From: an uncultured Paracoccaceae bacterium | Lineage (GTDB): Bacteria > Pseudomonadota > Alphaproteobacteria > Rhodobacterales > Rhodobacteraceae | DNA: 8,646 nt | NCBI GenBank assembly: GCA_937132145.1 | Contig: CAKZNY010000130.1 | Location: 1 to 8,646, forward strand | Direction of reading: 5' to 3' | Shown here: piece after piece, positions 5,795-8,646 of the stretch | How the letters are laid out: every line of letters starts with the position of its first letter | How positions within the stretch are numbered: position 1 is the first letter of the stretch | The notes under the pieces: generated by a model | Told to the model about the DNA's origin: nothing | Databases searched by the model: none | The model's input: the letters and a program-made list of their open reading frames with translations, nothing else | Program-made: the position numbers and the translations under genes

Positions 5795-6376
5795 TTATTC
5801 ATCAGGATTCGACAGTTTTTCTTTCAATGTAGCCAGACCAGCGAAGGCTTTGGGGGTATCTTCCTCGATATCGCTGGCATCGGGGGGTGAAAAACGGCTC
5901 TCTGGCAGCTCGGCCCCCTCAACGCGCGGGTATTCGGGAATCGCCAACACCAACGCTTCCATGGCCACCAGACCGAGGTCTATTTCCCGGCCCAACGGCT
6001 CCAATTCATCGTTGTGGGTGGCATCCAGCGTTATTTCGTTTTTGTCAGGCTCCGCCATGGGCGTAAATATCCGGCGAACATTCAGGTCAAGGCGTGTGCG
6101 GATTCGCACCAGCGTCACCACACAATTCTGCGAGATCGTCGCCCCCAGTATGCCCTCAAGCAACCAGCCTTCATCCTCGAATGGCGAAATCGTCCCCGTG
6201 AACCGCATCTTGCGAATAGAGACCACATCGAACAGCGCGGCCATTTCGGTGGTCTCGCCTTCGGAAGGGATTTCCTCGAACTCGTAGTCCACCGTGCTGT
6301 TAAGACTCGAGACCTTGAGTATCCTCGAAAACTCGGGAGTAGGGTTCTGGGTTTTGATCGTTTCTGCCATTGTCAT
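5795..6376 (-). CDS. yceD: DUF177 (YceD-family) protein
   Basis: A 193-residue protein of the DUF177/YceD family, found upstream of rpmF in most bacteria. In plants and bacteria members have been linked to 23S rRNA processing or accumulation; the exact role is not settled. Visible signatures are a beta-rich N-terminus, the conserved Cys in ISQNCVVTLVRI (Cys85), the block LGREIDLGLVAMEALVLAIP (128-147) with EYPR after it, and the C-terminal FAGLATLKEKL (178-188) shared by the family. Two ATG codons are near the start, at 6376 and 6370, and neither has a clear ribosome binding site; I took the first. The frame extends to a TTG at 6415, which I reject because it has no support. No terminator separates it from rpmF, so at least partial co-transcription is likely. 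Confidence 0.88.
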   Translation of the reverse strand: MTMAETIKTQNPTPEFSRILKVSSLNSTVDYEFEEIPSEGETTEMAALFDVVSIRKMRFTGTISPFEDEGWLLEGILGATISQNCVVTLVRIRTRLDLNVRRIFTPMAEPDKNEITLDATHNDELEPLGREIDLGLVAMEALVLAIPEYPRVEGAELPESRFSPPDASDIEEDTPKAFAGLATLKEKLSNPDE

Positions 6377-6393
6377 ATCGCGCCGAAAAGGGG

Positions 6394-6435
6394 ATTGTAG
6401 CGCAAGAGGCGCCAAGATTCGTGGTTTAGACCACG
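6394..6435 (-). promoter_or_regulatory. Candidate yceD upstream control region: -10-like TACAAT and dyad CGTGGT-N4-ACCACG
   Basis: On the minus strand TACAAT (6394-6399) is a good -10 match 17 nt before the first yceD ATG, but no convincing -35 stands at the usual distance. Upstream, a perfect 6-bp inverted repeat with a TTAG loop lies at 6420-6435, in the shared region between divergent yceD and bamE. It could be an operator acting on either gene. On the bamE side TATAAA (6464-6469) is present but too close to the start to be a normal -10. Confidence 0.35.
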
Positions 6436-6481
6436 CACAAAGGGCGCGGGCAAGAGTATTCGGTATAAAAGCGAGGGTGAT

Positions 6482-6937
6482 ATGGCAGGCAGCAAGTTCA
6501 AAAAAACGGTTTTAGCCGCCGCATTCGGAGGCGTTTTGATCATCAGTGGGTGTGCGCCTATCGTTAATACCCACGGATATTTGCCGGTTTCGGCGGATGT
6601 GGCTGAACTGGTTGTGGGCACCGATACCAAGGCCTCCGTTCTGGAACGCTTCGGCGAGCCGACCACTAAAAGCGTGCAGGGCGACAGCGCGTGGTACTAC
6701 GTGTCCTACACCGTCAGCACGCTGGCCTTCCTCGCCCCCGAAGTGACCGAGCGCCAGATTTTAGCCATCAGCTTCGACAGTTCCGGCCGCGTGTCAGCGG
6801 TGGACAATTACGGTCTGGAAAACGGCATTGTTGTCGATCTGAACACCGGAGAGACGCCAACCGGCGGGCGGACGTTAAGCTTTTGGCAACAAATGTTGGG
6901 TAATGTCGGCAACTTCAGCGCTGAATCGTTCTTTTAA
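6482..6937 (+). CDS. bamE: Outer membrane assembly lipoprotein BamE (SmpA/OmlA family)
   Basis: A 151-residue lipoprotein. The N-terminus is a type II signal peptide: positive residues (KFKK, 5-8), a hydrophobic stretch (9-21) and the lipobox I-S-G-C with the lipidated Cys at 24. The mature part carries the SmpA/OmlA domain (about 38-112): VAELVVGTDTKASVLERFGE, then PTTK, a WYYVSY strand, and ILAISFDSSGRV. BamE is the small accessory lipoprotein of the BAM complex, which inserts beta-barrel proteins into the outer membrane from the periplasmic side. GAGG 5 nt before the ATG is a clear ribosome binding site. It is divergent from yceD, and its stop overlaps the convergent msrB stop by 4 nt. The C-terminal 40 residues extend past the domain core and are of unknown use. 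Confidence 0.9.
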   Translation: MAGSKFKKTVLAAAFGGVLIISGCAPIVNTHGYLPVSADVAELVVGTDTKASVLERFGEPTTKSVQGDSAWYYVSYTVSTLAFLAPEVTERQILAISFDSSGRVSAVDNYGLENGIVVDLNTGETPTGGRTLSFWQQMLGNVGNFSAESFF

Positions 6938-7329
6938 CCCTTAGCCTTAAAATCCAGCGCGACCCCGTTCAGGCAATACCGCATACCTGTGGGCTGTGGT
7001 CCGTCCGGAAACACATGCCCCAAATGCGCGTCGCATTTCGCACAGACCACCTCGGTGCGCTTCATGAACAGCTTGTTATCGGCGCGCTCCTCAATCGATT
7101 CGGGGCTGAGGGGGGCAAAGAAGCTCGGCCAACCGGTCCCCGATTCGAACTTCGTTTCCGCATCAAACAATTCCGCCCCGCAACAGGTGCAGGTGAACAT
7201 GCCGGCAGATTTCGGGAAATCCTCATGGCTTCCCGCGCGCTCCGTCCCGCCTGTTCTTGTGACTTTGTAAGCCAAAGGCGACAATTGCGCCCGCCATTCG
7301 GCATCTGTTTTGATAATTTTGTCCGACAT
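6934..7329 (-). CDS. msrB: Peptide-methionine (R)-S-oxide reductase MsrB
   Basis: A 131-residue SelR-domain enzyme that reduces the R form of methionine sulfoxide in oxidised proteins, probably with thioredoxin as electron donor. The zinc site is present as Cys47-x2-Cys50 and Cys96-x2-Cys99. The substrate region FESGTGWPSFF is at 61-71, and the catalytic Cys119 stands in MRYCLNGVALDF (116-127). There is no signal peptide, so it is cytoplasmic. The frame is open upstream to 7425, but the promoter seen at 7369-7398 lies inside that extension and the protein family starts about here, so I chose the ATG at 7329 (GGGGA lies some 9-10 nt before it). It is tail to tail with bamE, overlapping by 4 nt. 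Confidence 0.95.
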   Translation of the reverse strand: MSDKIIKTDAEWRAQLSPLAYKVTRTGGTERAGSHEDFPKSAGMFTCTCCGAELFDAETKFESGTGWPSFFAPLSPESIEERADNKLFMKRTEVVCAKCDAHLGHVFPDGPQPTGMRYCLNGVALDFKAKG

Positions 7330-7368
7330 CTCTTTTATTCCCCGCATAAGGTGCGTAAATTCAGCCCT

Positions 7369-7398
7369 AATATACGCGCCAAACCCCATCGGTTTCAA
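7369..7398 (-). promoter_or_regulatory. Sigma-70-type promoter of msrB
   Basis: On the minus strand TTGAAA (7393-7398; five of six to consensus) is followed by an 18-nt spacer and TATATT (7369-7374; five of six). Transcription would begin about 30-35 nt before the msrB ATG at 7329. It lies in the 94-nt gap between divergent msrB and the olsB-like gene. It decides the msrB start, since the longer reading frame would begin upstream of the promoter. Confidence 0.65.
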
Positions 7399-7423
7399 GG
7401 CGCACCACGGATGAGAGGTAGGC

Positions 7424-8149
7424 ATGATAGGGCGTTACACCACAAGGTTCGCTGAAAACGCGGCTGACGTTGCCTCCGCCCAAGCCTTGCGGCGCGAAAC
7501 TTTCCGCGGAGAAGGGCAAGGCTCTGACGTTGACGCTTTCGATTCCATCTGCAAACACGTTCTGGTCGAGGAATCCGACACCGGCCACTTGGTCTGCACC
7601 TTCCGCCTGCTCCTCTTGGCGAATGGTTCCGAGATCGACAAATCGTATTCCGCCCAGTTCTACGACCTTGAAAGCCTGCATGATATAAAGGGCAAGATCG
7701 CCGAGATGGGCCGTTTCTGCATCGATCCCGCCTTTAATGACCCAGACATCCTGCGCATAGCGTGGTCCGTCATGACCCGTTTTGTTGACGACAACGATGT
7801 AGAACTCCTGTTCGGCTGCTCCAGCTTTTCCGGCACCGATTTTGCGGAATACACCGACACCTTCGCCCTGCTAAAAGAACGCCACCTCGCGCCAAAACGC
7901 TGGCTCCCCAAAACCAAGGCGCCGCGTGTGTTCCATTTTGCAAACACGTTAAAACTGTTCAAACCCAACCTGAAAGCCGCCCAAAGGCGCATGCCACCCT
8001 TGCTGCGAACCTATCTTCTGATGGGCGGCTGGGTCTCGGATCACGCCGTGGTGGACAACGATTTGAATACACTTCACGTGTTCACAGGCATGGAAATCAA
8101 GAGCATCCCTGCCAACCGCAAACGCTTGCTGCGGGCGATGGCGGGCTGA
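7424..8149 (+). CDS. olsB: OlsB-like ornithine-acyl-ACP N-acyltransferase (GNAT fold)
   Basis: A 241-residue protein of the COG3176 'hemolysin-like' acyltransferases, to which OlsB belongs. OlsB transfers a 3-hydroxyacyl chain from ACP to ornithine, giving lyso-ornithine lipid, the first step of ornithine-lipid synthesis at the inner membrane. Visible blocks: ALRRETF (21-27), DAFDSICKHVLVEE (37-50), LVCTFRLL (56-63), AEMGRFCIDP (93-102), LLFGCSSFSGTDF (128-140) and the C-terminal MPPLLRTYLLMGGWVSDHAV (190-209) with DNDLNTLHVF. AGAGG 5 nt before the ATG supports the start. No olsA (the O-acyltransferase that completes the lipid) follows in this window, although the two are often neighbours, so the exact substrate is inferred. 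Other long-chain N-acyltransferases of the same family are the main alternative. Confidence 0.75.
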   Translation: MIGRYTTRFAENAADVASAQALRRETFRGEGQGSDVDAFDSICKHVLVEESDTGHLVCTFRLLLLANGSEIDKSYSAQFYDLESLHDIKGKIAEMGRFCIDPAFNDPDILRIAWSVMTRFVDDNDVELLFGCSSFSGTDFAEYTDTFALLKERHLAPKRWLPKTKAPRVFHFANTLKLFKPNLKAAQRRMPPLLRTYLLMGGWVSDHAVVDNDLNTLHVFTGMEIKSIPANRKRLLRAMAG

Positions 8150-8168
8150 TTAAATCGCAACACCGTAG

Positions 8169-8188
8169 GGTGCGTGGTCCCACGCACC
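8169..8188. repeat. GC-rich palindrome after olsB, possible dispersed repeat
   Basis: GGTGCGTG and CACGCACC form a perfect 8-bp stem with loop GTCC (the pairing can extend one base further inward). The preceding CCGTAG and the whole GTAGGGTGCGT...ACGCACC layout resemble a type of extragenic palindrome that I recall as dispersed in many bacterial genomes. No T-tract follows on either strand, so it is not a classical terminator. It lies 19 nt after the olsB-like stop. Confidence 0.5.
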
Positions 8189-8197
8189 GCTCGTCCG

Positions 8198-8216
8198 CCA
8201 AATTGTATAAATTTGG
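8198..8216 (+). terminator. A+T-rich palindrome CCAAATT-N5-AATTTGG, possible weak terminator
   Basis: A perfect 7-bp inverted repeat with loop GTATA lies 9 nt after the GC-rich palindrome. On the plus strand it is followed by TAGTTCTCTTTT, a poor T-rich tail, so it could end olsB transcripts weakly. Its stem is A+T-rich and would be unstable. It could equally be part of the same repeat element as the palindrome at 8169-8188. Confidence 0.3.
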
Positions 8217-8268
8217 TAGTTCTCTTTTGCGACGCTGTTGGTAGCTAAAAAGAATACTCACCGTCATT

Positions 8269-8646
8269 TTACCAGCCTTTGATCAGCAAGTTGAGACCAA
8301 TGGCAATGATAAGCAGCAATGTGCCAACGAAAAACATACCGATTATCGCCCAGATAGTTTGCCATATACTGGATGCGCCGTAATGTTTTGCGATCCGGTT
8401 GGCAAAATAAGCGCAAGCAAGAGCAATACCTATGTAGACGGGTGTTTGGGCGTCGTTGGTGCCAAAAACTGTTATTGCGAAGGAAATTAATAAAACGGAT
8501 ATTACAACGAAAAAAGCAAATCTCTGCAAGATACTCGTGCCGACCGCGAGGATTTTTATTGCCTTGACGGCGTTTCGATCTCCACGGAAAAACTTCGGTG
8601 AAGCTGTCGCGGAATCATGATTATGAACACCGGCAAGAAAGACCAA
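8269..8646 (-). CDS. Membrane protein of unknown function, 5' end cut by window edge
   Basis: The frame is open to the right edge of the window with no internal ATG until about residue 102, so the true start is probably beyond 8646; 125 C-terminal residues are visible. After a soluble stretch of about 40 residues there are three hydrophobic segments: RFAFFVVISVLLISFAITVF (about 42-61), VYIGIALACAYFANRI (about 70-85), and a long one near the end, IWAIIGMFFVGTLLLIIAIG (about 97-116), with a short LNLLIKGW tail. This predicts a small inner-membrane protein with three helices in the visible part. I do not recognise a family. Its base composition is clearly more A+T-rich than the rest of the window. 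It converges on the olsB-like gene across about 120 nt holding two palindromes. Confidence 0.6.
   Translation of the reverse strand: MVFLAGVHNHDSATASPKFFRGDRNAVKAIKILAVGTSILQRFAFFVVISVLLISFAITVFGTNDAQTPVYIGIALACAYFANRIAKHYGASSIWQTIWAIIGMFFVGTLLLIIAIGLNLLIKGW

Noticed and set aside
6377..6415. N-terminal extension of the DUF177 protein starting at a TTG
   Set aside because: TTG start with no ribosome binding site, and the TACAAT box lies inside it; ATG codons follow at 6376 and 6370.
7330..7425. 32-residue N-terminal extension of MsrB
   Set aside because: A good msrB promoter lies inside the extension, and family members start near the ATG at 7329.
8198..8216. Strong intrinsic terminator for the olsB-like gene
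   Set aside because: The stem is A+T-rich and the following tail is broken by C and G, so it is listed only as a weak possibility.

Overview
The window looks like ordinary chromosomal core DNA from an alphaproteobacterium, most likely a Rhodobacterales/roseobacter-type genome. This rests on the gene set and order (DUF177-rpmF-plsX-fabH-ihfA-merR), the long two-domain dCTP deaminase, an OlsB-type acyltransferase and the moderate-to-high G+C. The genus assignment is inference from family knowledge; no search was run.

Layout. Positions 1-1271 (+) hold the end of scpA and all of scpB, the kleisin and winged-helix partners of SMC. scpB runs tail to tail into dcd (1274-2359, -). Upstream of dcd on the minus strand is a tRNA-Pro(GGG) gene (2412-2488) with its own promoter, and a strong terminator fills the 52-nt gap between the tRNA and dcd. 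Further upstream on the minus strand is a co-directional cluster, read from high to low coordinates: DUF177/yceD (5795-6376), rpmF (5440-5643), plsX (4323-5417), fabH (3342-4319), ihfA (2960-3262) and a MerR-type regulator (2546-2950). It links ribosomal protein L32, the start of phospholipid and fatty-acid synthesis, and a nucleoid protein. The first convincing terminator downstream of this cluster is the one after tRNA-Pro.

From 6377 a divergent region leads to bamE (+, 6482-6937), a lipoprotein of outer-membrane assembly. bamE overlaps the end of msrB (-, 6934-7329) by 4 nt. msrB has a good promoter in the 94-nt gap it shares with the divergent olsB-like acyltransferase (+, 7424-8149). Two tandem palindromes follow (8169-8216). 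The window ends in an unidentified, more A+T-rich membrane protein gene (-, from 8269), cut by the window edge.

No stretch over 300 bases lacks a gene. I saw no CRISPR array, rRNA, transposase, prophage gene or defence system, and nothing that amounts to a new biological system. The points worth a second look are regulatory: several perfect dyads at or near promoters, the terminator between tRNA-Pro and dcd, and a possible dispersed-repeat palindrome after olsB.
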